Shown: positions 8,666 through 17,026, counted from the first letter of the stretch. The stretch: 64,000 nt of DNA from Ruegeria_C sp041537905 (GCF_041537905.1 NZ_JBGRUO010000013.1:62001-126000); one strand, 5' to 3'. Made by a program: numbers and translations. Notes: generated from the sequence alone by a model not told the origin.

Positions 8666-8694
8666 GCCGCGCCGCGCAATTCGCGCGGCGCGGC
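8666..8694 (+). terminator. Strong GC hairpin after nucleotidase gene
   Basis: Two perfectly complementary 12-base arms (8666-8677 and 8683-8694) enclose a 5-base loop, starting 7 bases after the nucleotidase stop codon. There is no T-run afterwards, so it may protect the mRNA 3' end or assist termination rather than act alone. Confidence 0.55.
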
Positions 8695-8784
8695 TAGCCA
8701 CCAAGGCTCCAAACCTAATTCCTCCTCAAGAGATCGGATAGGCAGTGGCGTATTTCGTCCGCCCGGACGGGGTGCGCCTGCGGA

Positions 8785-8813
8785 TTGCATAGACGGACTT
8801 TTCTTTATTTAAC
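8785..8813 (+). promoter_or_regulatory. Possible promoter of the GST gene
   Basis: TTGCAT at 8785-8790 and TTTAAC at 8808-8813, 17 bases apart, lie in a locally AT-rich patch 44 bases before the GST start. The match to sigma-70 consensus is only partial, so this is tentative. Confidence 0.25.
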
Positions 8814-8856
8814 ATTTGTGTAAAATAGAGAGATTGCCAGCCATGGAGGTCCTCTG

Positions 8857-9462
8857 ATGAAACTGCATGTATTCTCGCCCTCACCCAACAGCCGGAAGGT
8901 GTTGTTTGTGGATGCCTATCTTGATCTTGGAACCGACATTGAACAGGTCGATCTGCCCTCGGGCGCGCAGAAAGGCGCGGAGTTTCTTGTGCTCAACCCC
9001 AATGGCCGGGTGCCGGTTCTGGAACTGGACGATGGCAGTACGCTTTGGGAATCGAATGCGATCGTGAACCGGCTCTGCGCTGAGGTGGACACATCTCTCT
9101 GGCCGAAATCGAACCAGCGTTATGACATCATGCGATGGCAATTCTGGGAATCCTGCCACTGGACCCCGGTCTGCAGCCCGTTCATCTCGCACCATCTCTT
9201 CGGCAACACCGATGTGGATCTGGACGCCGCCGCCGCCAATCTTGAGCCATTCGCGCAGGTGCTGGACGGCCATCTTTCGAAACAAGACTGGCTTTCAGGG
9301 CCCGAGATGACCGCTGCCGATATCTCGGTTTCGGCCATTGTGTGTTATCGCGAGGCCTGTCATTATCCATTGCAACGCTATGGCAACATCGCCCGCTGGA
9401 TGGACCGGATCGAGACGCTTGATGTCTGGCAGAGGGTCAACCCGATGCCGGAAGCGGCCTGA
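8857..9462 (+). CDS. Glutathione S-transferase family protein
   Basis: A 201-residue cytosolic GST. The N-terminal thioredoxin-like domain contains SPNSRKVLF at residues 8-16, the region of the active-site Ser/Cys, then NPNGRVPVLE with the cis-proline and LWESNAI for the gamma-glutamyl group. The helical C-terminal domain includes LSGPEMTAADISVSAIV. The substrate is unknown; such proteins conjugate glutathione or dehalogenate or isomerise small molecules. GGAGG lies 9 bases before the ATG. It is flanked by unrelated genes and seems to be a single-gene unit. Confidence 0.87.
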   Translation: MKLHVFSPSPNSRKVLFVDAYLDLGTDIEQVDLPSGAQKGAEFLVLNPNGRVPVLELDDGSTLWESNAIVNRLCAEVDTSLWPKSNQRYDIMRWQFWESCHWTPVCSPFISHHLFGNTDVDLDAAAANLEPFAQVLDGHLSKQDWLSGPEMTAADISVSAIVCYREACHYPLQRYGNIARWMDRIETLDVWQRVNPMPEAA

Positions 9463-9560
9463 CCTCGCCGACCTCCGCAAGCCTGCTTAGTGTATTCGGC
9501 GCGGGCGAATCACGCCGGGTTTGATATGTCTCGGTCGCAGCAGCGATGGAGGCAGGGACG

Positions 9561-10223
9561 ATGTGCGGGCGGTTTGTGGTGAACGCGCAGATTGACGAGA
9601 TGGCGCGGCTTTTTACGGCGCTGACATCGAACGCGCTGCCGCCCGTCCCGAATTTCAACGTCTGCCCCACCAATCAGGTGCATGTCGTACGTTCGGGTGA
9701 TGCCGGGCGGCAGTTGCTGCCGATGCGCTGGGGGTTTCTGCCCAAGTGGTACAAGACTGAAAGCGCCGGGCCGCTGCTGATCAATGCGCGCGCTGAGACC
9801 ATCGCCGAAAAGCCCGCCTTCCGCGAGGCCTGCCGGGCACGGCGCTGCATCCTGATCGCAACCGGCTTCTATGAATGGACCAAGACGGCGGAAGGCGCGC
9901 GTCTGCCCTGGTATATCCAGCGCCGCGATGAAGGTGCGATTGCGTTTGCGGGTATCTGGCAGGACTGGGGGCCGGAGGCGGATCAGCAGGCCACTTGTGC
10001 CATTGTCACCACGCCAGCAAACCGGCACATGGCAGAGATACATCACCGGATGCCGCTGATCCTTGAACCGGATGACTGGCCGCTCTGGTTGGGTGAGGCG
10101 GGCCATGGCGCGGCGCGCCTGATGCGACCGGGCGCTGATGAGGTGCTGAGCTACCACCGGGTCGCTCGGGCGGTGAACTCGAACCGGGCCAGTGGGGCAG
10201 AACTGGTCATGCCGGTGGCCTAA
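9561..10223 (+). CDS. yedK: SRAP protein (YedK/HMCES-type abasic-site DNA-protein crosslinker)
   Basis: SRAP proteins shield abasic sites in single-stranded DNA by bonding their Cys2 to the sugar. I therefore start at the ATG at 9561, giving MCGRFVV with Cys2 exposed after methionine removal; the frame opens five codons earlier, but that start would bury the residue. Family residues visible are Asn75 in LINARAET, Glu105 in GFYEWTK, and the HHRMP histidine near 161-162. The 220 residues match the usual length. It stands alone, without an SOS partner, upstream of a small RiPP-like gene. Confidence 0.92.
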   Translation: MCGRFVVNAQIDEMARLFTALTSNALPPVPNFNVCPTNQVHVVRSGDAGRQLLPMRWGFLPKWYKTESAGPLLINARAETIAEKPAFREACRARRCILIATGFYEWTKTAEGARLPWYIQRRDEGAIAFAGIWQDWGPEADQQATCAIVTTPANRHMAEIHHRMPLILEPDDWPLWLGEAGHGAARLMRPGADEVLSYHRVARAVNSNRASGAELVMPVA

Positions 10224-10300
10224 CCCGGTGGAGTGCTGATTGCCGGGTGATATTATGGCCAAAGGCTAACACTCGATCAAAGAAGCATTGTGATGGAAAT

Positions 10301-10345
10301 GCGCGCCGCCCATGTCTATCCGGCCGGTGCGCCGCGGTTTTTTTT
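10301..10345 (+). terminator. Possible intrinsic terminator after SRAP gene
   Basis: A 7-bp stem (10301-10307 with 10326-10332, one G-U pair) with an 18-base loop is followed by five bases and eight T. It would separate the SRAP gene from the small gene at 10403. The loop is long, so efficiency is doubtful. The rest of the 179-bp gap shows no gene. Confidence 0.35.
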
Positions 10346-10402
10346 GCTTCTGGCCGGTTCGCAGCCCACTTCTTGGGCGCTGTTAACAAAGGTTAATTCC
10401 GA

Positions 10403-10693
10403 ATGCAGGCGTTCCTCGCGCTGCTGGAGGACGACCCCAAAGCCGCTCTAGTGGACTATATCGGGGCGGTTCCCGAAGGCGTCGAGATCAAAGTGGTGCG
10501 CGATACCGATCGGGTCAAATATCTGCAAATCCCGGCAGCCCCGGTTCAGGACGAGATCACTGATCTGGACCTGCTGGAGGCTCAGGGCGGATCAACGCCG
10601 GTCTGCATCTCCATGGCCTCGCTGGTCATCAGCGCGACCGTCACCATAAGCGTTGGAGCGTCCGTCTCCATTTCGATAGCCACCGAGGGCTAG
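10403..10693 (+). CDS. Putative RiPP precursor with nitrile-hydratase-like leader (NHLP)
   Basis: A 96-residue protein whose first half resembles the conserved end of NHLP leaders: ALLEDDPKAALVDY at 6-19, then VPEGVEIKVVRDTDRVKYLQIP at 23-44 (the family pattern is LPEGVEVxVVEDTxDTxYLVLP). The leader ends LDLLEAQGG at 55-63, a double-Gly cleavage site. The 33-residue putative core 64-96 contains 12 Ser/Thr, a single Cys at 68 and alternating beta-branched residues (VISATVTISVGASVSIS). The leader lacks the first roughly 15 residues of the family; an in-frame stop 9 bases upstream of the ATG excludes extension. AAAGG lies 10 bases upstream. No lanthionine synthetase, radical SAM, cyclodehydratase or peptidase-transporter gene is in the window. 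Alternatively it may be a relic of such a gene. Confidence 0.6.
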   Translation: MQAFLALLEDDPKAALVDYIGAVPEGVEIKVVRDTDRVKYLQIPAAPVQDEITDLDLLEAQGGSTPVCISMASLVISATVTISVGASVSISIATEG

Positions 10694-10804
10694 ATCACGC
10701 GGCGAAGCTTTGCCCGTTCCGGGAAACAATGCCGGAGCGCGGCTTGGCGACCTATTGGACCGCATGGACTTTCTATCCGATGGCAGGCGCGCTAAAGCCC
10801 TTGT

Positions 10805-11875
10805 ATGGCACTCGAATTTTCAACGCTCGCCGATGTTCATGCGCATGGTTTCGACACTGTGATCGACGTGCGCAGCCCGGCGGAATTTGCCGAAGATCAC
10901 ATTCCCGGCGCCATCAATCTGCCGGTCCTTGACAATGAGGAACGCGCGAGGGTGGGCACGATATATGTGCAGGAAAGCCCGTTTCTGGCGCGCAAACTCG
11001 GCGCAGCTCTGGTGTTCCGCAATGCGGCCAATCACATCGAACATCACCTCCGCCATCACGAGGGCGGCTGGCGGCCTCTGGTCTATTGCTGGCGAGGCGG
11101 GCAACGGTCGGGCTCGTTTGCCTGGATGCTGCAGCAGATCGGCTGGCGGGCGCAGATGGTTTCGGGTGGCTATCGCAGCTATCGGCGGCTGGTGAAGCGG
11201 TACCTCTATGACGAACCGCTGCCTCATCGTCTGGTTTTGCTTGATGGTGAAACAGGTAGTGCCAAGACTGAACTCTTGCGTGTGCTTCAAGCAAACGGTG
11301 TTCAGGTGCTGGACCTCGAAGCGCTGGCCAATCACCGCGGCTCGCTTCTGGGCGCACGGCCTGGCGGACAGCCCAGCCAAAAGGCGTTCGAAGGGGCGCT
11401 CGCCCGAGCATTATGCGCACTGGATCCGCGCGAACCCACGGTAGTCGAGGCGGAATCCAGCAAAGTAGGCGCACGCATCCTGCCTCCGGCACTTTGGAAC
11501 GCCATGAAACTAGCCCGGCGGATTAAGATCATCGCACCACTTGAAGCGCGTTGCGAATACTTGGTGCAGGCTTACGACGATGTTCTCTCAAACCATGATC
11601 AGCTAATGTCGCGCTTGGACATGCTCCGGCGTATCCGAGGGCATGATACCGTTGATAACTGGGCGGCACTAAGTCTTGCGGGCCAGAAATATGAGCTGAC
11701 GCGTGCTCTGATCACGGAGCATTATGATCCAGCCTATTTCAAGTCGAGTAAGGCGCCGGTGGCACTGGTTCGAATGGAGCGGTTAGACGAGACTGGACTT
11801 GATAAGGCTGCCGCGCGCATCGAATGGTTGATCAATCACTTCATCAGCCTTAGGCCCAGCCGCTCTGTCAGATAA
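10805..11875 (+). CDS. selU: tRNA 2-selenouridine synthase
   Basis: SelU (MnmH, YbbB) replaces sulfur by selenium at the wobble 2-thiouridine of certain tRNAs, using selenophosphate from SelD. The 356 residues show an N-terminal rhodanese domain (IDVRSPAEFAEDHIPGAINLP) with catalytic Cys95 in YCWRGGQRSGS, and a C-terminal P-loop domain with LLDGETGSAKTELL near 145-158. The alternative ATG further upstream is out of frame. The 3' end overlaps that of selD by 40 bp on the opposite strand, and their functional link supports both calls. The fairly AT-rich 3' half has codon use slightly unlike its neighbours. Confidence 0.93.
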   Translation: MALEFSTLADVHAHGFDTVIDVRSPAEFAEDHIPGAINLPVLDNEERARVGTIYVQESPFLARKLGAALVFRNAANHIEHHLRHHEGGWRPLVYCWRGGQRSGSFAWMLQQIGWRAQMVSGGYRSYRRLVKRYLYDEPLPHRLVLLDGETGSAKTELLRVLQANGVQVLDLEALANHRGSLLGARPGGQPSQKAFEGALARALCALDPREPTVVEAESSKVGARILPPALWNAMKLARRIKIIAPLEARCEYLVQAYDDVLSNHDQLMSRLDMLRRIRGHDTVDNWAALSLAGQKYELTRALITEHYDPAYFKSSKAPVALVRMERLDETGLDKAAARIEWLINHFISLRPSRSVR

Positions 11876-13989
11876 CCGATAAGCGCCGCGTCATAGTCCG
11901 CGCTTTGCAAACGGGAGAGGACGTCCTCGGCGATTTCGGGTGCGATGGCGGCGAGCAAGCCACCGGCGGTTTGCGGATCATAGAGCAGGGCGGCTTTGCC
12001 GCCCTCTGGCAATTCAGGGGTCAGCGCTCGGTTGTCGATGAACAGGGTCGAGCGGGTGCCATTGCTGGCCAATGACTCGGCGCCCGGCATGGTTGGCACC
12101 GCCTGCAGGTCAAGCGTGGCACCGGTGCCCGACATCTCGCACATACCGCTGAGATGTCCGGCCAATCCGAAACCGGTCACATCGGTCATGGCATGTGCCT
12201 CGCGCAGAATCTCCGATGCGCGTTGCTGCGATTGTTGCATCAGGCGATAGGCCTCAGAGACGTGTTCTCCACGAGCCTCTCCGGCCATCTCAGCGGCAAG
12301 GATCACGCCGCTGCCGATGGGTTTGGTCAGGATCAGGGCATCGCCGGGCTGCCCGCCCGCCAGCGTGATCGGGTCGCGCTCGCACAGGCCGGTCAGGGTG
12401 AAGCCGATGGTCATCTCATCCCCCATCGAGGTGTGGCCGCCGACAATCTCGGCCCCGGCTTCGCGCAACACTTCCTGAGCGGTCTGCATGATCTCGGCCA
12501 CGGTGCGGCGCTGCAATTCATTCGACAGGCGGGGCAGGATCAGGGTTGCGGTTGCGGCTTGTGGCGTGCCGCCCATCGCCCAGATATCCCCCAGCGCATG
12601 ATGGGCCGCAATCCGCGCCATCAGGACCGGGTCCAGGGTAATGCCCCGCAGGTGATCGGTTGTCAGGACCTGCCGGGTGACTCCCGTATGGAGCAAGGCG
12701 GCGTCATCACCGGGCAGGGGCGTGATGTCGGAGCGATCCTGCGGGGCGGGCAAGCTGTCACGCAGGGCAAGCCGTCCTACCTTGGCACCGCAGCCACCGC
12801 AAAGCGGTTTGCCGCCAAGCGCCTCATCCATCCCGTCGGCATGATGGCGAGGCAGAACGGGTGCCTTCATCTTGGGAAGCTCCCGGAACCGGTTCATGAA
12901 GCTCTGGTCGATGTGATCCTTCCAGCGCCACATGAGAGGCCCGCTCAGCACCTTGCCGAACCGCTCTCCCAACGCGGAGCGCGCGCCCAGCGAAATCAGT
13001 TTCAGATAATCGTTCTGCGGCTGATACCGGCGCATCTGCCCGGCCCCAAGTGCCGCGCGCAGGTTCTGGTAGAGCACGGGCGCCTCGCGCACCGCATAAA
13101 CGCCGGCCTTGGGGCGCGGATCGTGGCTGAGATGGGCGCAATCGCCTGCGGCAAACACCGCCGGGTCGCTGCTTTGCAGATAGTCGTTCACCGTGACAAA
13201 GCCATCGTCCAGATTCAGCCCTGTCTGCGCCATCCAGCCATAGGCGCGCGCGCCAGCGGCTCCTGTGATGAAATCAGCCTCAAGCTTTGTGCCATCGGAG
13301 AAGAGCAAATGATCCGAATGCAGCGAGGCGATTTCGGCCTGTTCGATCAGTTGCACATCAAGACCCGCCAAGGCCTGCCGTAGCCGCTGTGCAGCGCGAT
13401 CGCCAAGCGCGGAAAGCGCTGTGGCGCTGTCGATGATGCTGACCGTGGCATCGCGCCCACGATGGCGCAGCGCATGCGCCATCGCCATGGCCAGTTCGGC
13501 ACCGGCAACGCCACCGCCGATCACGGCCACGCGAGCCGGTCCCGGTCGGGCCAGATAATCGGCCCAGCTCTGCGCGAACGGGCCAAGCGGTTTGGCAGGG
13601 ATCGCGTGATCAGCAAAGCCCGGCAGCGCAGGCATGTCCGAGGTGATGCCCACATTGATGGAGGCCACATCATAGGCAATGGGCGGCCGCCCCGGCACAT
13701 GGATTTCGCGGCGCTGAGGGTCGAGTCCCTCGACCTTGCCAATGATCACGCGCGCCCCGGCAAAGCGGGACAGCCGCACCAGATCGATGTCCAGATCGTC
13801 CCGATCATAATGCCCGGCGACAAAGCCGGGCAACATGCCTGAATAAGGCGCGGTCGGGCCGGGATTGATGACAGTGACCCGTGCCCCGGCCAAGGGGGCC
13901 ATCCCCCATTTGCGCAGGACCAGCGCATGCGTGTGACCGCCCCCGATCAGAACCAGATCGCGGGTCAGCGGCAGGGGAGATGCGTGCAT
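11836..13989 (-). CDS. selD: Selenide, water dikinase fused to an FAD/NAD(P)-dependent oxidoreductase
   Basis: A 717-residue fusion. Residues 1 to about 390 form a pyridine-nucleotide disulfide oxidoreductase/NDH-like flavoprotein with dinucleotide folds LVLIGGGHTHALVLR near 12-26 and VAVIGGGVAGAELA near 155, and FAAGDCAHL. The rest is SelD, which makes selenophosphate from selenide and ATP; motifs are CGGCGAKVGR (containing the catalytic Cys), PGDDAALL, VGGHTSMGDEM and MTDVTGFGLAGHL. No in-frame selenocysteine codon is needed. The same fusion is known in other Proteobacteria and some eukaryotes; the flavoprotein may supply reduced selenium, which is inference. It starts 9 bp after mrpG. Confidence 0.94.
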   Translation of the reverse strand: MHASPLPLTRDLVLIGGGHTHALVLRKWGMAPLAGARVTVINPGPTAPYSGMLPGFVAGHYDRDDLDIDLVRLSRFAGARVIIGKVEGLDPQRREIHVPGRPPIAYDVASINVGITSDMPALPGFADHAIPAKPLGPFAQSWADYLARPGPARVAVIGGGVAGAELAMAMAHALRHRGRDATVSIIDSATALSALGDRAAQRLRQALAGLDVQLIEQAEIASLHSDHLLFSDGTKLEADFITGAAGARAYGWMAQTGLNLDDGFVTVNDYLQSSDPAVFAAGDCAHLSHDPRPKAGVYAVREAPVLYQNLRAALGAGQMRRYQPQNDYLKLISLGARSALGERFGKVLSGPLMWRWKDHIDQSFMNRFRELPKMKAPVLPRHHADGMDEALGGKPLCGGCGAKVGRLALRDSLPAPQDRSDITPLPGDDAALLHTGVTRQVLTTDHLRGITLDPVLMARIAAHHALGDIWAMGGTPQAATATLILPRLSNELQRRTVAEIMQTAQEVLREAGAEIVGGHTSMGDEMTIGFTLTGLCERDPITLAGGQPGDALILTKPIGSGVILAAEMAGEARGEHVSEAYRLMQQSQQRASEILREAHAMTDVTGFGLAGHLSGMCEMSGTGATLDLQAVPTMPGAESLASNGTRSTLFIDNRALTPELPEGGKAALLYDPQTAGGLLAAIAPEIAEDVLSRLQSADYDAALIGYLTERLGLRLMK

Positions 13990-13998
13990 CTTGTCAGA

Positions 13999-14382
13999 TC
14001 ATCGCGGCATGTCCGCCGCGTCCTCATCTTCTTCGATATCGTGGGTCGCCCAGACACCGTCATCACCCGCATCGGGCAGCGACTCGGGCGTCTCATGACG
14101 ATGGATATGCCATTTCGCAATGAAATGCGCGCTGACCGGTGCCGTGATGAATAAAAACAGCGTGATCAGCAACTCGTGCAACGACAGGTGATGTTCGATG
14201 AAGATCGAGTGCAGGATCGACGCGATCAGCACGCCGCCCACGCCCAAGGTCGTGGCTTTGGTGGGTGCGTGCATGCGCGACATCGGATCGCTGAGCTTCA
14301 GCAAGCCGAACGAGCCGACAAAACCGAAAATGCCCGACACGATCAGGAAGAAGGAAATCAGGAGCTCGCCTGCAAATGCCAT
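13999..14382 (-). CDS. mrpG: Na+/H+ antiporter subunit G
   Basis: The smallest-end subunit of the Mrp/Mnh cation/proton antiporter, 127 residues with three hydrophobic segments: ELLISFFLIVSGIFGFVGSF, GVGGVLIASILHSIF and LLITLFLFITAPVSAHFIA. The family motif LKLSDPMSRMHAPTKATTLG lies between the first two. The acidic C-terminal tail (DIEEDEDAAD) is cytoplasmic and variable. I chose the ATG at 14382, seven bases after the mrpF stop. It is the last antiporter gene of the operon; selD follows after 9 bp. Confidence 0.92.
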   Translation of the reverse strand: MAFAGELLISFFLIVSGIFGFVGSFGLLKLSDPMSRMHAPTKATTLGVGGVLIASILHSIFIEHHLSLHELLITLFLFITAPVSAHFIAKWHIHRHETPESLPDAGDDGVWATHDIEEDEDAADMPR

Positions 14383-14389
14383 GCCAGCC

Positions 14390-14659
14390 TCACTCGATGA
14401 TATTGCCGCGCAGCATGAAGCGCGCATAGGCAACGGTTGAAACGAACCCGAGCATGGCGATGATCATCGCCGCCTCGAAAAAGATCTCGGACGAGATGCT
14501 GACACCGTAGAGGATGAGCAGGGCGATGGTGTTGATCACCATCGTGTCCAGTGCCAGAACCCGCACGCCAACGCCGTCCGAGGTCAGGATGCGCCAGAGA
14601 TTCATCATCAGCGCGACACCGAAACAGGCGAAGGCGAAGTAGATGGCATATGTGATCAT
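14390..14659 (-). CDS. mrpF: Na+/H+ antiporter subunit F
   Basis: An 89-residue protein with three hydrophobic segments and the MrpF pattern: ITYAIYFAFACFGVALMMN, VGVRVLALDTMVINTIALLI and FFEAAMIIAMLGFVSTVAYARF. It assembles with the other Mrp subunits in the inner membrane and is needed for antiport. Its start overlaps the mrpE stop by 4 bases. Confidence 0.92.
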   Translation of the reverse strand: MITYAIYFAFACFGVALMMNLWRILTSDGVGVRVLALDTMVINTIALLILYGVSISSEIFFEAAMIIAMLGFVSTVAYARFMLRGNIIE

Positions 14660-15153
14660 TCGAAAATCTCCTTCAGGCGCCGTTCATAGCGTTGCTTGAT
14701 CTCGTCGCGCACCGCTTCGGGGTCATCGGTATCCAGGCAATGCACCAGCAGGCTGTGCCCCTTGGCCGACAGGTCCGCGCTGAGCGTGCCGGGGGTCATC
14801 GTGATAGTGCCCGCCAATACGGCGATTGCCTCGGGCGAACGCAATTCGAGCGGGATGCGGACCCATGCCGGGTTGCGCGCAGCGTCAGGCTTGAACAGCA
14901 CGATCCGCGCCACGGCGATATTGGCGATGACGATGTCATAGAGCACAACGAGGATGTATTCGATCACCATCGGGATATTGCGCAGCTTGGGGCGGTTGGG
15001 CCAATAGGGCATGGTCACGACGGGGATCACGATGCCCAGAAAGAGCCCGAACAGCAGCGAATTGAGCGAGATGCCATTGACCAGAAGCTGCCAGACCAGC
15101 GTCAGCAGCAGGGTCAGATGAGGGTGCGGAAAAATGCGACGCAGCAGTCTCAT
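14656..15153 (-). CDS. mrpE: Na+/H+ antiporter subunit E
   Basis: A 165-residue MrpE with hydrophobic N-terminal segments (LTLLLTLVWQLLVNG, LLFGLFLGIVIPVVT) and the family segment NIAVARIVLFKPDAARNPAWV followed by AVLAGTITMTPGTLSADLS. The C-terminal part with VHCLDTDDPEAVRDEIKQRYERRL is cytoplasmic. Overlaps of 4 bases with mrpD and mrpF show coupled translation. Confidence 0.92.
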   Translation of the reverse strand: MRLLRRIFPHPHLTLLLTLVWQLLVNGISLNSLLFGLFLGIVIPVVTMPYWPNRPKLRNIPMVIEYILVVLYDIVIANIAVARIVLFKPDAARNPAWVRIPLELRSPEAIAVLAGTITMTPGTLSADLSAKGHSLLVHCLDTDDPEAVRDEIKQRYERRLKEIFE

Positions 15154-16685
15154 TGCTCCGCTCCTTTCAGGACCGCGTCGATATAGCGGTCCGGGTTGAA
15201 CAGTTGCTCTGCGGTTTCGCCTGCAAACTCGGTGGCCGGACCGGCAAAGATCGTCAGCGCGATCAACCCGGTCAATAGCGCGAATGTGGCGGCAAAGGAT
15301 AGACCCGGAGAGGGTTCCGGGGCAGTGTCGATCTCAGCCTGCCCGTCGTCCTCGGCTTGTGGCACAACCGCATGGCTTTTCCAGAAGATCAGCGACCCGG
15401 CGCGAGCCAGACCCACAATGGTAACGAAAGACCCGATCAGGATGATTGCCCAGATCGCCACGCGCTCGGGTGCGGGCCAGGAAACCTGAAGCACCAGCAG
15501 CTTGCCGATGAAGCCTGACAGGGGCGGCATCCCGGCCAGCGCGATGGCACCCACAAAGAACAGGCTGGCGATGATCCCGGCTTGCGGCATCGGCGTGCGA
15601 GGGACGATGTCCGGGCCGCGTCGTTCCATCACCATGTCGGCCACCAGGAACATCAGCGCGGTCGCAAAGGTCGAATGCACCATGTAGTAGAGCGCCGCAG
15701 TCGTGGATTCAGGTGTAAAGAGCCCCACCGCAATCAGCAACGTGCCCATGGAACTGATCGCGGCAAAGGCCACCAGCCGCCCGATATCGCGTGATCCCAG
15801 AATGCCGATGGCGCCAGCGGCGAGCGTCAGCATGGCGGCAGGCAGCAGCCACTCTCCGACAAGCCCCTGGGTCACGGCCACCTCTGGTCCAAACACCAGC
15901 GTATACATGCGCAGGATCGAATAGGCGCCCACCTTGGTCATGATCGCAAAGAGGGCGGCAATCGGCAGCGGTGCGTTGGCATAGCTGAGCGGCAGCCAGA
16001 AATGCAGCGGCAGAAGGGCCGCCTTGACCGCAAAGACCAACAGCAGCAGCACCGCGCCGACCCGCAGCAGCGCGGTGTCGTCAGGCGGCATCTCGGCCAC
16101 GCGCACCGCCAGATCGGCCATGTTCAGGGTCCCGGTCACGGCATAAAGCGTGCCGAGCGCAAAGAGGAACAGGGTAGAGCCGAGCAGGTTATAGACCACG
16201 TATTGCACACCCGCGCGCAACCGGCGTGTGCCGCCCGCATGGGTCATCAGGCCATAGGACGCGATCAGCAGTACTTCGAAGAATACGAACAGGTTAAAGG
16301 CATCGCCGGTCAGGAACGCGCCGATCACGCCCATGAGCTGGAAATGAAACAGCGCGTGGAAATGCTTGCCGCGCGCGTCCCAGCCCGAGCCGATGGCGTA
16401 AAGCACGATCGGCAGGGCCAGCACCGAGGTCAGCAGCACCATCAGCGCCGATAGTCGGTCCAGCACCAGCACGATACCAAAGGGCGCGGGCCAGTCGCCC
16501 AGCTCATATGTCTGGATCTCACCACCCAACGTCTGGCCCATCAGGGCAAAGGAAATGCCTAGCAGCAGAACGGTGGCGGCCACCGAAAACACCCGCTGCA
16601 GGTCCAGATGGTGGCGAATGACCATGATGATGAAAGGGGCCAGAATCGCCGGAAGAACGACGGGCGCAATGATCAGGTGGTTCAT
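15150..16685 (-). CDS. mrpD: Na+/H+ antiporter subunit D
   Basis: A 511-residue, roughly 14-helix membrane protein homologous to complex I subunits NuoM/NuoN. Signature regions are LVLDRLSALMVLLTSVLALP, HFHALFHFQLMGVIGAFLTG, HFWLPLSYANAPLPIAALFA with the conserved Lys nearby (AVKAALLPLH), and MVHSTFATALMFLVADMV. It is one of the two proton-path subunits of the antiporter. A cytoplasmic loop near 430-450 is charged (QAEDDGQAEIDT). Start and stop overlap mrpC and mrpE. Confidence 0.93.
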   Translation of the reverse strand: MNHLIIAPVVLPAILAPFIIMVIRHHLDLQRVFSVAATVLLLGISFALMGQTLGGEIQTYELGDWPAPFGIVLVLDRLSALMVLLTSVLALPIVLYAIGSGWDARGKHFHALFHFQLMGVIGAFLTGDAFNLFVFFEVLLIASYGLMTHAGGTRRLRAGVQYVVYNLLGSTLFLFALGTLYAVTGTLNMADLAVRVAEMPPDDTALLRVGAVLLLLVFAVKAALLPLHFWLPLSYANAPLPIAALFAIMTKVGAYSILRMYTLVFGPEVAVTQGLVGEWLLPAAMLTLAAGAIGILGSRDIGRLVAFAAISSMGTLLIAVGLFTPESTTAALYYMVHSTFATALMFLVADMVMERRGPDIVPRTPMPQAGIIASLFFVGAIALAGMPPLSGFIGKLLVLQVSWPAPERVAIWAIILIGSFVTIVGLARAGSLIFWKSHAVVPQAEDDGQAEIDTAPEPSPGLSFAATFALLTGLIALTIFAGPATEFAGETAEQLFNPDRYIDAVLKGAEQ

Positions 16686-17026
16686 GCGTCGTCTCCCGGC
16701 TCTTCGGTCAGGTCGATCCGGTCGTTCCGGGAGGACAGGTAGGCGCTGAGCGCCAGCATCACGATCACCGCGGTCATCCCGAACGAGATCACGATGGCCG
16801 TCAGCACCAGCGCCTGCGGCAGGGGGTCGGTATAGGGGACCTCGGCATATTTGTTCAGGATCGGAGGCTGGTTTATTGCCAGCCGCCCGCTGGCAAAGAG
16901 AAACACATTCACCGCATAAGTCAGTTGCGACAGGCCCAGGATCACCGGAAAGGTACGCTTGCGCATGATCAGATAGATACCGGATGCCGTCAGGACACCC
17001 ACCGCTGTGGCAAGAAGGAGTTCCAT
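16682..17026 (-). CDS. mrpC: Na+/H+ antiporter subunit C
   Basis: A 114-residue NuoK-like subunit with three helices: ELLLATAVGVLTASGIYLIM, VILGLSQLTYAVNVFLFASG and QALVLTAIVISFGMTAVIVM. The insertion NQPPILNKYAEVPYTDPLPQ between helices 2 and 3 is typical of MrpC. It begins one base after the mrpA stop and overlaps mrpD. Confidence 0.93.
   Translation of the reverse strand: MELLLATAVGVLTASGIYLIMRKRTFPVILGLSQLTYAVNVFLFASGRLAINQPPILNKYAEVPYTDPLPQALVLTAIVISFGMTAVIVMLALSAYLSSRNDRIDLTEEPGDDA

Noticed and set aside
7517..8704. 395-residue minus-strand frame over the nucleotidase
   Set aside because: Antisense shadow; the plus-strand gene has a signal peptide and all metal-binding motifs.
10694..10804. 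Further small gene between the RiPP-like gene and selU
   Set aside because: A frame starting at 10729 continues into selU in another frame, without a ribosome site or homology.
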